From Paguma larvata (Eukaryota > Chordata > Mammalia > Carnivora > Viverridae): a stretch of DNA of 64,000 nt. The translations under genes and the position numbers were made by a program. The stretch's first letter is position 1, and every line of letters begins with the position of its first letter. Under the pieces are notes generated by a model. It was not told where the DNA came from and ran no database searches. It saw only the letters and a list, made by a program, of their open reading frames with translations. This document shows, piece by piece, positions 22,717 through 34,369 of this stretch. The stretch lies in contig CM057839.1 in assembly GCA_030068075.1 (NCBI GenBank), positions 20,501,167 to 20,565,166 of the forward strand, read 5' to 3'.

Positions 22717-24297
22717 GGGATATGATATATATTAATAAAAATTTGAAAATTTCAGGGTAATCTCACATTCTTTATGACCTTATCAACTCTTTGTGGTTAA
22801 TATTAACTGTTGTTTCTTTCAAGATTAGAGACATGCCAATTTTCCACAGCAAGATTATTTTATCATTTTATCTTTTTCTGATAGATGCTTTAAGCTTTAC
22901 TAAAGTTTGGGATATTTCAATACAATTCTGGGAAACATATAATGCTGGTGATATGTTACCAAAATACCCCATCTCTTGTGTCAAGAAGCAAAACATAGGT
23001 GGGCTTTACCCATTTATCAACAAAAAAAAGGCATTAATGTCCCATAAAATACTTTAACACTATTCTCATAGTTTATGCATCTAAAGATATTGCCAGATAT
23101 ATTTCATGCTTTATTTGAAAGATAAAATCAATGCTAATGTTATTAGAAACATTAACTCTAAATTTTACCAGGAGTTTGTCATGTCCTAATTGTGGCAAGT
23201 CTCCCAAAGAATCAATATCTGTCTGTATCTGGGATAAAGATATGTGTCTGTGAGCTACACACACTGAGATTTTCCTCTATGAATGCAATGCATCAGAGAT
23301 TAATGAACGATTAATATGTGACCAGTTGCACACTTAATGACTGCAGTGCTAAAGTGCAAATTCAGATCTCTGTGTCTTTGTGTACGAGTGTGTCATGAAC
23401 ACGTGTGTGTATGAGGGGATGCTGGACAAGCACGCACTCTTGAAGTAAGGACTGTGTAGTGGCTGGAAAAGTCACACTTGTTGTTAGAACAGGTAAGTCA
23501 ATGCAAGTCTCTTCTCATAATTAGGTCAAGGACGTGTTTCTGGGTACACTGATCACATGATTTTATAATATCATAATGTCAAACAGTCCAACAAAAAGAG
23601 CAACTTTTTATGAATAGCTGTTTAGTCAGTGTTCCCCCTCTTCCTTTTATGTTGGTTTTCTGGGTGGAACTCCATTCTCCAAATACTTCCTTTTGAGTGC
23701 TGACATTTCTAATTTACTTCTTGTCAATGTAGAATCTCTTCCATATAATGTTTTGTGAGAATGGTGCTTCCATATCCTAATTATTTACGTTAGTTCTGGG
23801 GCTTTTTAACACTGGGATTGGGGGTTATGAACACAAAGAGAATCTGATTAAGGTTTTAAACACTCCATTCAGAATACTGCATAATTTCCTTCAAAGCAAG
23901 TTTTGCATAAGATTTCAGACCTTTTTCAAATTTTACAAACATTTTCCATGAAGTATGAATGGCTTTAGGCATACTATATAATGATCTTTTATAATATACT
24001 TATTTATATGAAGAAACTAAGTTTCAGCCTTGATATCTATGGTGATAGATAACTGAATTTGATGAATGCTCAGAATTCTATTTCCTTCTGATTCAACATA
24101 AAATATTTCCTGGCCTATCTTACATATTCAATATTTCATATCTGTAAATTCAATAGTTAAAGTCTCTGATTACTGGTAAAGCAATTTTCTAGCCTTTTCT
24201 TGAGTTGGGCATAATATACCTTATCTTTAAATCCTTAGTGCCATTAGTTAGATCACACTGAATGATTATTGGTACAACTTTTAAAACATACGTCTAG
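22717..24297. other. Unique AT-rich sequence
   Basis: About 1.6 kb with no recognised gene or repeat. Confidence 0.5.
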
Positions 24298-24492
24298 GGG
24301 CACCTGGCTGGCTCAGTTGGTTTAGTGTCCTACTCTTGATTCTGGCTCAGGTCATGGTCTCACGGTTCGTGGGCTTGAGCCCTGTGTCAGGCTCTGCACT
24401 GATGGTGTGGAGCCTGCATAGGATTCTCTGTCTCCCTCTCTCTCTCTGTGCCTCTCCACCTCATCTCTCTCAAAATAAATAAAGAGGCAATA
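24298..24492 (+). mobile_element. CAN-SINE
   Basis: Head GGGGCACCTGGCTGGCTCAG, middle TCTTGATTCTGGCTCAGG, tail CAAAATAAATAAAG. Confidence 0.93.
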
Positions 24493-26064
24493 AAATATAT
24501 CTCTAAGATGAAACAGATTCCCCTTTGAAGTTATCTTAAGGCTATTACATTAACCTAATTTCTAAATTGAGCAATGTTTTAGAAAAGATCAACATGGGTG
24601 TGCATCTGTGCGTACATGTAGTAGAATTCTGCCATAATTGCAGCTGTAAGAAATATTAGCATTGAGCTGAATGCTCTGAGCAAATACTAACACTACTTCA
24701 AATGCTTCTTGCAAGTCACGCTAGAAGGCTCTACAGGGATTCTAGGAAATTTATGCATTTTGTAGAGGAATGAATTTTATAATCGCATTCACAGTGAGGG
24801 GGCTGCTAGTTCTTTATTTATAAGAATGAAGAACTGTTGCTCCTGTCTGTTTACAGCTGTCACAGAGATGGGATCTTGCTGATCCATGTCTGTCCCTCTC
24901 CACTCCATCACGAGAATATGGCTAAAAATGTGGCTTCTCCACTGTTGCCATAGCCTCTATCACAGTGGCAGCAGGAGCAAAGGGGGAAAAATCACTTTTT
25001 TCTGAAATGGTTCCAACTTGGACAGGTACAAAAGTTATTTTATTGATTTATCCTTATGAAACAGGGAAGATGAAAAGATTCACTCAAATCTAGAAATCTT
25101 TCAGCAAATGTAGTTTAAAAACACTAATTCCACTTAAAGTAAACTCTGTAGGAGAATAGGTAAACTGTTTGAAGCATTTCATAGCAATAGATACTAGAAT
25201 CATATAAACATGATGACTGATAAACTATGTTTTACATTCTAATAAAGGAATAAAGTTTACTTTCTATAGCTATCTCATAAAATTAAAACTTATATACAAA
25301 CATTACTATTGCTTGAAAACTTTTATCAGTTTTTAGAATATAAACTTTGATCAATTCTTAGAATATAAATTCATTGTGTTAATGTAACCTAGGAATAATA
25401 CAAATTTCTCTGAGGGATTTACAATGTACAGAATAAATTACATAATGCATTCCTCCACTGACTTATTACATTTTTCATTCTTTCTTCCATTCATAATTAT
25501 TTTCATTTTTCATTGTCCTCACATACCTCACTAGTGTTCTTTTACACCACACTTTTGACATCCTCTGAATGTAACATCCTCTGAATATAACAAATATTAA
25601 ATAATATTTTTCTGCAGGCTCTGAGCTAGGAAGATTGACATTCAGAGATACATCACTATTTCTTTCCCACTTTTATATCTACTTTTCCTTTTACCTTCTC
25701 CTTCAGTCCATTGTGGTTGCTATTACATAGTTCATAAATGTGATACTACTAAGAGTCAAAATTTAAACAAGTTTATATTGGATATGATTTTATTCAGCAT
25801 ACCAGAGGGATAGTATGTATTCAATACTATGTACAATAGATGTTATTATCTACTTGGCAATTATCTTAATATTGTAATTCTCTAAGTGGACTGTAAATTA
25901 TTTAGTACTAGAAAATAAGTGGCATTATACTTTATTATGTAGCTTCACAGGTACATGTTGCAATAGTACAGAGATTAATAAATTACGAACCATTGTGAGA
26001 ACTTTTGTGTGACTGATCCATTATTTGCATGTGCAAGTAAATCAACAAACTCTCTCATGCCCAT
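24493..26064. other. Unique AT-rich sequence
   Basis: No gene or repeat recognised. Positions 24830-25010 are somewhat richer in GC. Around 25570-25590 the phrase ACATCCTCTGAAT is repeated in tandem (period about 20). Confidence 0.5.
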
Positions 26065-26071
26065 CACTTTC

Positions 26072-26297
26072 TTTTCTTTTCTTTCTTTCGTTCTTTTTTT
26101 TTTTTTTTTTTTTTTTTTGAGAGAGAAACAGAGCATGAGCAGGGGAGAGACAGAGAAGGGAGACACAGAATCGGAAGCAGGCTCCAGGCTCTGAGCTGTC
26201 AGCAAAGAGCCCGACGCGAGGCTTGAACTCATGAACTGTGAGATCATGACCTGAGCTGAAGTTGGCCCCTTAACCAACTGAGCCACCCAGGCACCCC
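26072..26297 (-). mobile_element. CAN-SINE with TTTC/poly-T tail
   Basis: Reverse-strand copy: (TTTTC)n then a poly-T run, then a well-preserved body ending ACTGAGCCACCCAGGCACCCC. Short target-site duplication CACTTTC (26065-26071 and 26298-26304). Confidence 0.94.
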
Positions 26298-26389
26298 CAC
26301 TTTCAAGTTTTAATACAGTATAGAATAAAATACCTCTTATGAGACAAACTATGTATATATCTCTATATTCTTATTGGAAGTAAATGTTA

Positions 26390-26640
26390 ATTTCCATCAG
26401 TGAATATTCATTTGGTACCAGGCACTGTGTTCAGCACTGAAAATATAGCCACGTATAATAAGCTTGGTTCCTGCCCTCACGGAACAGGAAATAATTCATC
26501 CTTAATATACTCATATAATTTCCTATAGATTATGGTAATCCCTATCATAGGAAATGATCAGGCGTGTATGAGCAAAAGCAATGGATAATATTTTTTATAC
26601 AGGTCAGAAGTATGTTTTCTGAGGAAATGAGATCTCTTTC
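26390..26640 (-). mobile_element. L2 (LINE-2) 3' remnant
   Basis: Reads as the reverse strand of the L2 3' region: GGTACCAGGCACTGTGTTCAG, then TTGGTTCCTGCCCTCACGGA, then a decayed continuation near 26610-26640. Confidence 0.65.
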
Positions 26641-26654
26641 AAGATCTGCAGGGG

Positions 26655-26836
26655 GTGGCAGTGCAATTGACTGAATGTTTGTGTTCCTCCCGAATTTTGA
26701 TGTTGAAACCTAATCCCCAAGTGATGGTTTTAGGAGGTGGAAACTTGGAGAGGTAATTAGATCATGAAGGTGGACCCCTGGATGGGATTAGTGCCTTATA
26801 ATAAGGACCTCTCTTCCTCTTCTTCTGCCATGTAAG
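26655..26836 (+). mobile_element. MaLR-type LTR fragment (MST/MLT1-like)
   Basis: GACTGAATGTTTGTGTTCCTC, ATGTTGAAACCTAATCCCCA, GATGGGATTAGTGCCTTATA and TCTTCTGCCATGTAAGACC follow the order of a MaLR LTR 5' half. The 3' half is missing and L1 sequence follows directly. Confidence 0.75.
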
Positions 26837-26837
26837 A

Positions 26838-27475
26838 CCATCCAGAGAAGGATAGCAATTCTAAATGTATGTGCCCCAAGAAACAGAACCGCGATATATG
26901 TGAAAGATACCCATGGAACAGAAGAGACATAGAAAATTGCACAATTATTGCAGACTTCAAGTCCTCTCCATCAAAAATTGATAGACCTACCAAGAAAATC
27001 AGAAATGAGACAGAAAAAAGTCAACTAACATTACCCAATTGACATTTATAGAATATTCCACTCAACAAGAGCAGAATACACGTTTTTCCCCAATTTTAAA
27101 GGAACTTCCACCAAGAGAGATGAAAACCTAGGCCATAAATAAAATCTCCACTAATTTACAAGAATTGAAATCATACAGAATGTGTTCTCCAATGATAATG
27201 GAGTCAAATTAGAAATAAATAGGAAGATAATAGGAAAATCTCCAAATACTTGGAAACAAAACAATACATTTATAACCTAGGATAAAAAGGGAATGTTTCA
27301 GGAGAAAATTTTTAAAAATGAACTGAATGAAAATGCCATACAACACTTCAAACTTTGTGGGATACAGCTAGTACAGCCTTGAGAGAGAAATTTACAACAC
27401 TAAATACATGCACAGGAAGTATCTGAAATTAAACTTCCTACTCTAAAACCTAGAAAAATAAGAACAAAATAAAAA
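26838..27475 (+). mobile_element. Old L1 ORF2 fragment (5' of the RT core)
   Basis: GACTTCAAGTCCTCTCCATC-type ORF2 sequence with AAATTGATAGACCTACCAAG near 26975, CCACTCAACAAGAGCAGAAT near 27059, TTGAGAGAGAAATTTACAAC near 27379. Many stops; ends near 27475. Confidence 0.8.
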
Positions 27476-27482
27476 GGCATTA

Positions 27483-27600
27483 TGGATAATAAGACTTTTG
27501 TCACATATCTTAGTTTCAAATATATTCTCTCACTTTTTTACTTTCTGTTCACTTAGTGTCTTTTTTTTCTTTTTAGAGTTTTTATTTTTTGTAAAATCCC
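27483..27600 (-). mobile_element. Old L1 ORF2 fragment, reverse strand
   Basis: TTTCAAATATATTCTCTCAC and TTCTGTTCACTTAGTGTC correspond to the reverse strand of the ORF2 C-terminal region. Short and diverged. Confidence 0.55.
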
Positions 27601-28619
27601 ATTGTGCAGTGAATGCAAAATCCTGGCAGTAATCCCATTAAAAAAAAAAAAAGTCCTGAAATTCCATCTTTGGTGAAAATTATAGAAGTAGTGAATGATC
27701 CAAAAAGAATGTCAATTCTTTTCTGTGCAACCAGTACACAGTGAAGAGATGAGGGAGAAAGAAGGAAATGAAGAAAGTCAAGTATTCTTCTGGTTAAGAT
27801 TGAATCGAAAAGGTCACTTGTTGAGTGAACTTCTCATGGCTACCGACTGCTCTCTCAAACCTGTCATCTGTGGCACAATACTATATAGAAAGCTAAGTTC
27901 ATTTGGGATTTGTCAAGCAAAAAGGAAAAAAAAAATGATGCATTCTCAGAAATTAATCAGATTGTTACAAAAAGGTCACAGATATATTACTTTATATTTT
28001 TAAACTTAGTGTGGGCTGTGTTTTTGCTACCTTTACTCTCACTGCAAAAGGAGGTTTTAAATTCTTCCATTATTATTACCTTGTGTTTAGGATAAAGATG
28101 GTTTGCAAAAATATTTTTCTATTTTTCTATTCTCCCTTACTTTGCACGCTGGTCAGTGAGCACCTCTATCTCCCCTTCAATATCACTCACTTCTATTGCC
28201 ACTGTGACAGTTAATTCTCTGATGAAGCCTTAGCCTTCAGCTCACACTTGTCCCTGGGTATTTAGGTTGAAAACCTCTCAGTGCTCTTATGGACTCCCCA
28301 GTTGTAATTCTTGGCTCAGATGGTGGAATCCCTTTTCCTCATGAATAGAGGGTTCTTTTTTTTTTTTTTCCAGCTCTCTTTCTCAGGTGTGATGTGTTTT
28401 CACAAGTGTTAAAAAAATCCTCTTAATGTTGGAAGTAAATAGTTAAATCTATTCATACTTCATAGGCTAATAGCTGTAATTTTATTATAACACTCCTTAT
28501 CTCTCTATTTAGTCCTGAAGTTTTACTTCACTATTAAGGTTAAAACACACATTTTTACACCTAGTTTATATTTTCAGGGTTTTGTTGTATTTATTTCTTA
28601 ATTATAAATTTTTTGATGT
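27601..28619. other. Unique AT-rich sequence
   Basis: No gene or dispersed repeat recognised. Contains poly-A (27640-27652) and poly-T (28355-28369) runs. The frames around 27695-28214 are short and overlap each other without codon-like bias. Confidence 0.5.
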
Positions 28620-28816
28620 TTTGTTTATTTTTAAGAGAGAGAGAGACAGAGTATGAGCAGGGGAGGGACAGAGAGAGGAATAGTTAGAATCCGAAGCAGG
28701 CTCTAGTTTCTGAGCTGACAGCACGAAGCCCGATGTGGGGTTTGAACTCCAGAGCGGTGAGATCATGACCTGAGCTGAAGTCAGATACTTAACCAACTGA
28801 GCCACCCAGGTGCCTG
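28620..28816 (-). mobile_element. CAN-SINE
   Basis: Reverse-strand copy: TTGTTTATTTTTAAGAGAGAG, body, ACTGAGCCACCCAGGTGCC at the end. Confidence 0.94.
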
Positions 28817-29230
28817 GGTCTAATGTTTCATAAGACCCTTTTTATTTTTTTCGAAATTGGCATGTAGTAAAGAATCATGCAGCTATAGTTAGAATAAAAA
28901 TCTACTACTTGTTCTATATAATGGTTATTCATGTTGTATACTTGAGAAACAATCTATTCCAAGAAGTAACAAATCTAACATTTTTGTCTTTTGGTCAGAG
29001 TGCACTTAAATAGACAAAGATACAAAATAGATACTTAAATAGGCAAAGTAGTTCATTTAAACAAAGATACAAAATTAATGAGAAAGTGTTAATTTACATA
29101 CCTGATATAGAAATAAATAGTTGTCTAAGGGAAATTTTCACAGTGGGAGAAGTTTCAGAGTATATAGAGATAATTTTAAAAATTCCTCAGAAGGATTATC
29201 TCCAGACTGAATAAAAATCAATTTACATTA
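28817..29230. other. Unique sequence with a small tandem repeat
   Basis: AT-rich. Positions 29004-29075 hold about three diverged copies of an ACTTAAATAGACAAAGATAC-like unit (about 24-37 bp). Confidence 0.5.
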
Positions 29231-29245
29231 AGAATTTCCACTCTT

Positions 29246-29455
29246 GGGGCACCTGGGTGGCTCAGTCAGTTAAGCAGTCGGCTTCGGCTCAGGTCATGAT
29301 CTCATGGTCTGTGAGTTCGAGTCCCACGTCGGGCTCTGTGCTGATGGCTCAGAACCTGGAGCCTGCTTCACATTCTGTGTTTCCCTCCCTCTGACCCTCC
29401 CCTGTTCCCACTCTGTCTCTATGTATCTCAAAAATAAATAAACGTTTTTAAAAAA
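29246..29455 (+). mobile_element. CAN-SINE, well preserved
   Basis: Head GGGGCACCTGGGTGGCTCAG, B box region GAGTTCGAGTCCC, AATAAATAAACG tail. Target-site duplication AGAATTTCCACTCTT (29231-29245) and AGAATTTACACTCTT (29456-29470), 14 of 15. Confidence 0.96.
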
Positions 29456-29470
29456 AGAATTTACACTCTT

Positions 29471-30758
29471 AAAATGGATCAGTTAAAATCCCAAATGAGA
29501 ATAAATATATATACATTTTATCTGACCTATGAATATATCTGGTGTCATTAGAGTCAGTGGAATTGTTAATGGATAATATCTCAATTTCCAACACCTTGTG
29601 TCTGTCACCAAGAGCCTTTTCAGGTTTGGAAGTGAGAGAGAGAGAGAAAGGAGAGAAGGAAAGGGAGAGGGATAGATAAAAATAACATAATTAGCTGGGT
29701 GAGTAATTAGCCCATTTTTAATTGATGATCTCTCAAAGTATTGAAGACTTTGTGATTTCAGATCTTTGCTTTATGCCAAGCACTATATTCTTAAGGGAAA
29801 AAATTAAGTAGGAATATTAACGGGATAACTGTATAATAGCTATCATTATCACATGATATAAAAGGCAAAAGTATAATATTCTGTATGGGATTACCAATAG
29901 TTTTCTTTGGAAAAATGATTGCTAACTATACAAAAATGTGCTACAGTTACCTACTTTTTTTTTCTCACTACCCTCCAAACTGTCTTAGCTTCCTATGTGG
30001 TCATATGCTGCACTTGACAGCCTACTAGAGGTCTGTTTATGTGCCATAGAAGCTCACTCTTTGGCTGGCTTTGTAGATTTGATCTGTAATAATCGGAATG
30101 AGCTTTCTACCGTCTTAGTTTTCCTGTTTCTTCCCCCTCCCCTCTTTTCTCACCTCTTCCAGGTGTACTGGTAGCACTGAAATGGATTGCTAAGCTTCTC
30201 AGATCACTGCTCCTTCTCTAAATTCTACCTGGTGTGGAAATCAAGGACTTTTTCTGCAAATGGAATTGCTTCTCGGATGTTGCATCTGATGTACAGGACT
30301 TGACATACTGTGTTCCGAGAATGAACACTACCAAGGCTTTAATTTTTTTTTATTGTAAAACATTTAATACTATTAGCTGTCATGAATTACATATAATCTC
30401 ACAGTCAAAATACCTTTCTTGTTTATATTGACACTCATTTTTACGTTAGTGTGATATGTGTGTCTCTCTGTGTGTATATGTCTATAATTTCTGAATTTTT
30501 TGAAGAGAATGTGAGGAGAACAACTGAATGGCAGCAACATAGTTTGAAGAGGTTTGTAGAGGAACAGAATTTAGAAGATAAGCATTATGTATTCTTCAGT
30601 AGCATATTGGTATCATTAGGATATGTTTCGGATCCTTTACCATGGCATTCAGCTGTAGCTAGGAAAACTAATGTTCTCTCGAATCTCTTCAGAGCATACT
30701 ATATCCCTTCTGCCTGAAGAAAACATGTTTGGCTCTCTCTATCTGGGGTGGTAGAATG
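29471..30758. other. Unique sequence
   Basis: Contains a GA-rich run (29632-29662). A strong pyrimidine tract ending CTCTTCCAG occurs at 30112-30163. An 88-codon open frame spans 30451-30717 with fairly balanced amino-acid composition. I do not recognise a protein there and no upstream exon is evident. Confidence 0.45.
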
Positions 30759-30971
30759 CAAAGTTTCTCAACGTTGGCATTGTTTACATTTTGGGAAGGA
30801 TAATTCTTTGTCGTGGGAAGTGTCATGTAAACTGTAGAATATTTAGTAGCATCCCTGACCTCTACTCACAGATACCACTAGCTGCCCTCTCCCAGTTGAG
30901 ACAACCGAAAATACCTCCAGACATTGTAAAATGTACCATAGAAGACAAAACCGCCCAGTTAAAAATCACTA
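30759..30971. mobile_element. Non-autonomous hAT-Charlie-type DNA transposon
   Basis: Ends AAAGTTTCTCAACGTTGGCA and CCGCCCAGTTAAAAATCACT are decayed inverted terminal repeats (TTTCTCAAC against GTTAAAAA). The interior GGATAATTCTTTGTCGTGGG and ATACCTCCAGACATTGTAAA match a common mammalian MER-type hAT element. The flanking 8-mers GTAGAATG/GCGTAATG are a plausible eroded duplication. Exact subfamily not assigned. Confidence 0.75.
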
Positions 30972-30984
30972 GCGTAATGGAAAG

Positions 30985-31095
30985 AAGCCAGCCCTTGGTG
31001 CTACTTAAAACTAGATTTAAATTCCTAGCCTGCTGTGGCTGCATTGAGCAAATAATAATACTTCACATATTCCTGCAAGGGTTAAAGAACAATAT
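30985..31095 (+). mobile_element. Possible MIR fragment
   Basis: CTAGATTTAAATTCCTAGCC then AATAATAATACTTCACATAT resembles a strongly decayed MIR. Weak evidence. Confidence 0.3.
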
Positions 31096-32164
31096 ATGAC
31101 ATCCATATATTAGCCTGTCTGCTGCCTGAAATACAGCAGTACTCCTCAATTATTCCAACACTTGGACAGAAGCCACTTTTCTTAAAGGATCAATTCAGAG
31201 GCACTTATGTTTAGAAGACTTATTTTTACTTCAGACCTTTTAGCATATAGTATATAATGTTCTTTATAATTCACATCCATTCCTCACAGGAATTCATTGC
31301 TCTTTGTCTGGGCTGCCATAGCTTCTGAGTCCCAATCTATCATACTTTTTCCCTCACTGACTAGATGTAAATTGTTGGCTTACTTTCTTGTGTATAGATC
31401 TACAGGGTGACTTCCCGGAAGAAAGGGAAGATTCCTGTTCATCTGTGTTTATATTTCTGCTGGCTGGCTCAGAGCTTTGGACGAGTCATGCATGAAGGTC
31501 TGTATCATAGGGCATTATCCGTGTATATGTTTCACAGAGCCCCGCTAAGCAGCCTCTGTGGGGACTGGTGAAAACCAGCCCCTCATAGTGAGATACACTC
31601 TGCTGTTATGTTTTGTACTCATAATTTCAGAAAATAACAGGTCCCAACGCAAAACAAAATAAGAGAAATGACAATGAAAACAAGAATAAAGCATGTAAAA
31701 GATGTATTTTTTTTCAAGTGTTTCGAAGCTACCCTTTTGTCACTTATAACCTAGGATTGCGTTTAGAGGTCCTGTTTTTCCTGGACCTTTAATGTCAGCC
31801 TTATTCTGTGAAATAATTCCATTGTTGTTACCTATTATGCTCTGTTTGTTGTTTTGTTTTGATTTTATGTCACTTGTGGTTATCAAGAATGATAGAAATA
31901 CTAAGTAGTGAAGTAACTTTAACAGACTTTTGGGGAAAAGACCAAAATCATAAAAAGCAGAAAGACACAGAAAGCATCTAGAGGGACAAATCAGAGATAA
32001 AAAAAAAGAAATGAAAAAGTAAGTATCCCAATGTTCTGATACCATTTGTGGATAAGATTTTCTCTTTTGCCATTGAATTTCTTTTTTACCTTTACAAATG
32101 TAGATCTTCTTGAGTTCTCCATTTCATCCACACTTATCCTTATGTCGTTACCACATTGCTTTTC
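31096..32164. other. Unique sequence
   Basis: No gene or repeat recognised. Positions 31300-31620 are somewhat GC-richer. Confidence 0.5.
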
Positions 32165-32177
32165 CTACTACATTGTT

Positions 32178-32393
32178 TATTTATTTTTTTAACGTTTATT
32201 TATTTTTGAGAGACATAGACACAGAGTGTGAACAGGGGAAAGGCAGAGAGAGAGGGAGACACAATCTGAAGCAGGCTCCAGGCTCCGAGCCATCACCACG
32301 GAGCCCGACACAGGGCTCGAACTCATGAACCATGAGATCATGACCTGAGCTGAAGTCAGCCACCTAACTGACTGAGCCACCCAGGCGCCCCTA
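32178..32393 (-). mobile_element. CAN-SINE, well preserved
   Basis: Reverse-strand copy ending GACTGAGCCACCCAGGCGCCC. The 13-bp target-site duplication CTACTACATTGTT is exact at 32165-32177 and 32394-32406. Confidence 0.96.
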
Positions 32394-32424
32394 CTACTAC
32401 ATTGTTAAAGTAGATGTCAAAATC

Positions 32425-33040
32425 ACTTAGTGCATGTTCTCCAAATATGTTCCAAGTTTGCTTTGATTACTCAGTGTCCTTTGTATCTCCTCTAGAATTA
32501 TTTAACTGGCAGTCAATTTCTAAACAAAAAAAGAGGTCTCCTGAGATTATAATTCATATCATATTGAATTCATAAATTAATTCAAGAAGAAGAATTTAAA
32601 ATATTTACATCTTTCAATGCATGAACACAGTATATCTCTCCACTTATTTAAACTTTGTTTAATTTCACTTAGGATTGTTTTATAATTTTCAATCTACAGG
32701 ACTTGCACATATTCAGTTCAAATTTCCCATGAGTGTTTTATGGTTTTTTAACACTTTAGAAAATAGAATTTCTAATATTCCAATTGTTTTTTTAAGAAAT
32801 ACATTTTAATTTTGTTTATTGATATTGTATCCTAAGATTTTGCTAAATTCCTCATTTTCATAATTGTTGGTTGATTTTTAGAATTTTCTATTAAATTATG
32901 CAACCTTCAAATTGAGACAGTTTTAAGTCTTTCCTTCTAATTATACTTTGAATTAACCTTTATTCGTATTGCTCAGGATAATGACTATTCGGTTGTTGAA
33001 GATGGACATTCTTGCCTTTCTCCTAATAATAAGGAAAATG
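32425..33040 (-). mobile_element. Old L1 ORF2 fragment (RT region), reverse strand
   Basis: TTTCAATGCATGAACACAGT, TTGTTTTATAATTTTCAATC, TGATATTGTATCCTAAGATT and GATGGACATTCTTGCCTTTC follow, in order, the reverse strand of the L1 RT domain. Heavily diverged. Confidence 0.7.
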
Positions 33041-33257
33041 TGTTTAATATAAAGAGACAGGCTAATATATTTGAATAAATGAATTTTGTTCAAAATGTGT
33101 AATTAAAAATGCCACAGATTATAAAAAAGGAAATGCAAACTGCTTATCTTTCGAAACTTTAATACCACACTATATAAATAGCTGTGTCTAATAAAAGAAA
33201 AATTGACACGAAAATATAAAATCATACAACAATCAGGGAGGCAATTCCTAAAGTAAT
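33041..33257. other. Unique AT-rich spacer
   Basis: Nothing recognised. Confidence 0.5.
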
Positions 33258-33270
33258 AAATACAATTTGC

Positions 33271-33497
33271 TTTTTTTTTTAAGTTTAATTATTTATTTGG
33301 AGAAAGAGAGAGAGTGCTTGTGCATGCACACTTGAGCAGGGAGGGGCAGGGAGAAGGGGAGAGAGAGAATCTCAAGCAGGCTCCACACTGTCAGCGCAGA
33401 GCCCAATGTGGGGCTTAATCCAACAAACTGTGAAATCATGAACTGAGCTGAGATCAAGAGTCAGACACTTAACTGAATCAACCATCCAGGTGCTCCA
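33271..33497 (-). mobile_element. CAN-SINE
   Basis: Reverse-strand copy from a poly-T start to CATCCAGGTGCTCC. Flanking AAATACAATTTGC/AAATACAAATGC is a near-perfect target-site duplication. Confidence 0.92.
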
Positions 33498-33511
33498 AAA
33501 TACAAATGCAT

Positions 33512-33730
33512 AGGAGTCCCTGGGTATCTCACTTGGCTGAGGATTGGATTCTTGATTTTGGCTCAGGTTATGATCCCAGGGTCATGGGACTGAGTCCCCC
33601 CATGGGCTTGGTGGTAACTGCGGGGCCTGCTTAAGTCTCTCTCTCTGCCTCTGCCCTTCCCTCACCAAGCCCTCTCCTTTCTTAAATAAATAGGTAAGTA
33701 AATAAATAAAACAATAAAAATAAAAATATT
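33512..33730 (+). mobile_element. CAN-SINE (older type), opposed to the previous copy
   Basis: Head AGGAGTCCCTGGGTATCTCA, middle TTGATTTTGGCTCAGGTTAT, tail AAATAAATAGGTAAGTAAAT. It lies 14 bp from an inverted SINE, so the pair could fold as a long hairpin if transcribed. Confidence 0.88.
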
Positions 33731-33739
33731 AAAGCATAT

Positions 33740-34190
33740 AGTACAAAACAGTGTGATAAATTTTGCCATCTATATTGATAAAGAAAAATGTCAATTCTTA
33801 TAAATGTCTTTGGACATACATACTTTAATATTCAAAGCTATTGGGTATATTGCCCTTACAAATTTCTCTGTAAAAGGATTTAGAAATATACATCAAAATC
33901 CTTTACGATAGTAAAGACTTTGAAACAGTACCAAAATGTCAATAATAATAGTTTTAAATAAGATGATTTAACAAATATTTGTGAAGAAATGTATTTACTG
34001 AAGAGTTGTCTTTGATATCGATATGAAAAACATAAATACCTAAACAAAAAGATTGTTAACATTTGTGATATGTAGGTGAAGAGGGATATTATACAGTGTT
34101 TGATGCTTACTGTATTGTAAGTTATTTTTATCTTCTTAACAAACTTAAAATACAAAATAACTTTTATTTTAAGTAAGGTAAGGCACGAGG
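33740..34190 (+). mobile_element. Possible ancient L1 3' end
   Basis: AAGACTTTGAAACAGTACCA then AATGTCAATAATAATAG resembles the widely conserved old L1 3' segment, with an A/T-rich continuation. Low certainty. Confidence 0.35.
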
Positions 34191-34369
34191 ACCTCACTGA
34201 AGCCCGAGTCAGACGCTGAAAGGTTTGAAATGCAGAAACAAGGAACTTAAATCTATTCTGTGAATCATGGATTCCACCAAATGTTCTTCACAGACAGGTT
34301 TCCTCTTAGTTAATGGCTCTTCTCTTCTTTTTCTTCAAGCCACAAACTCTAGACTCACTGTTGAGATTT

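Noticed and set aside
26838..27600. Second twin-primed L1 (forward piece followed by reverse piece)
   Set aside because: The order of arms (forward left, reverse right) does not fit a 5' inversion with the ORF2 positions seen, so two separate fragments are more likely.
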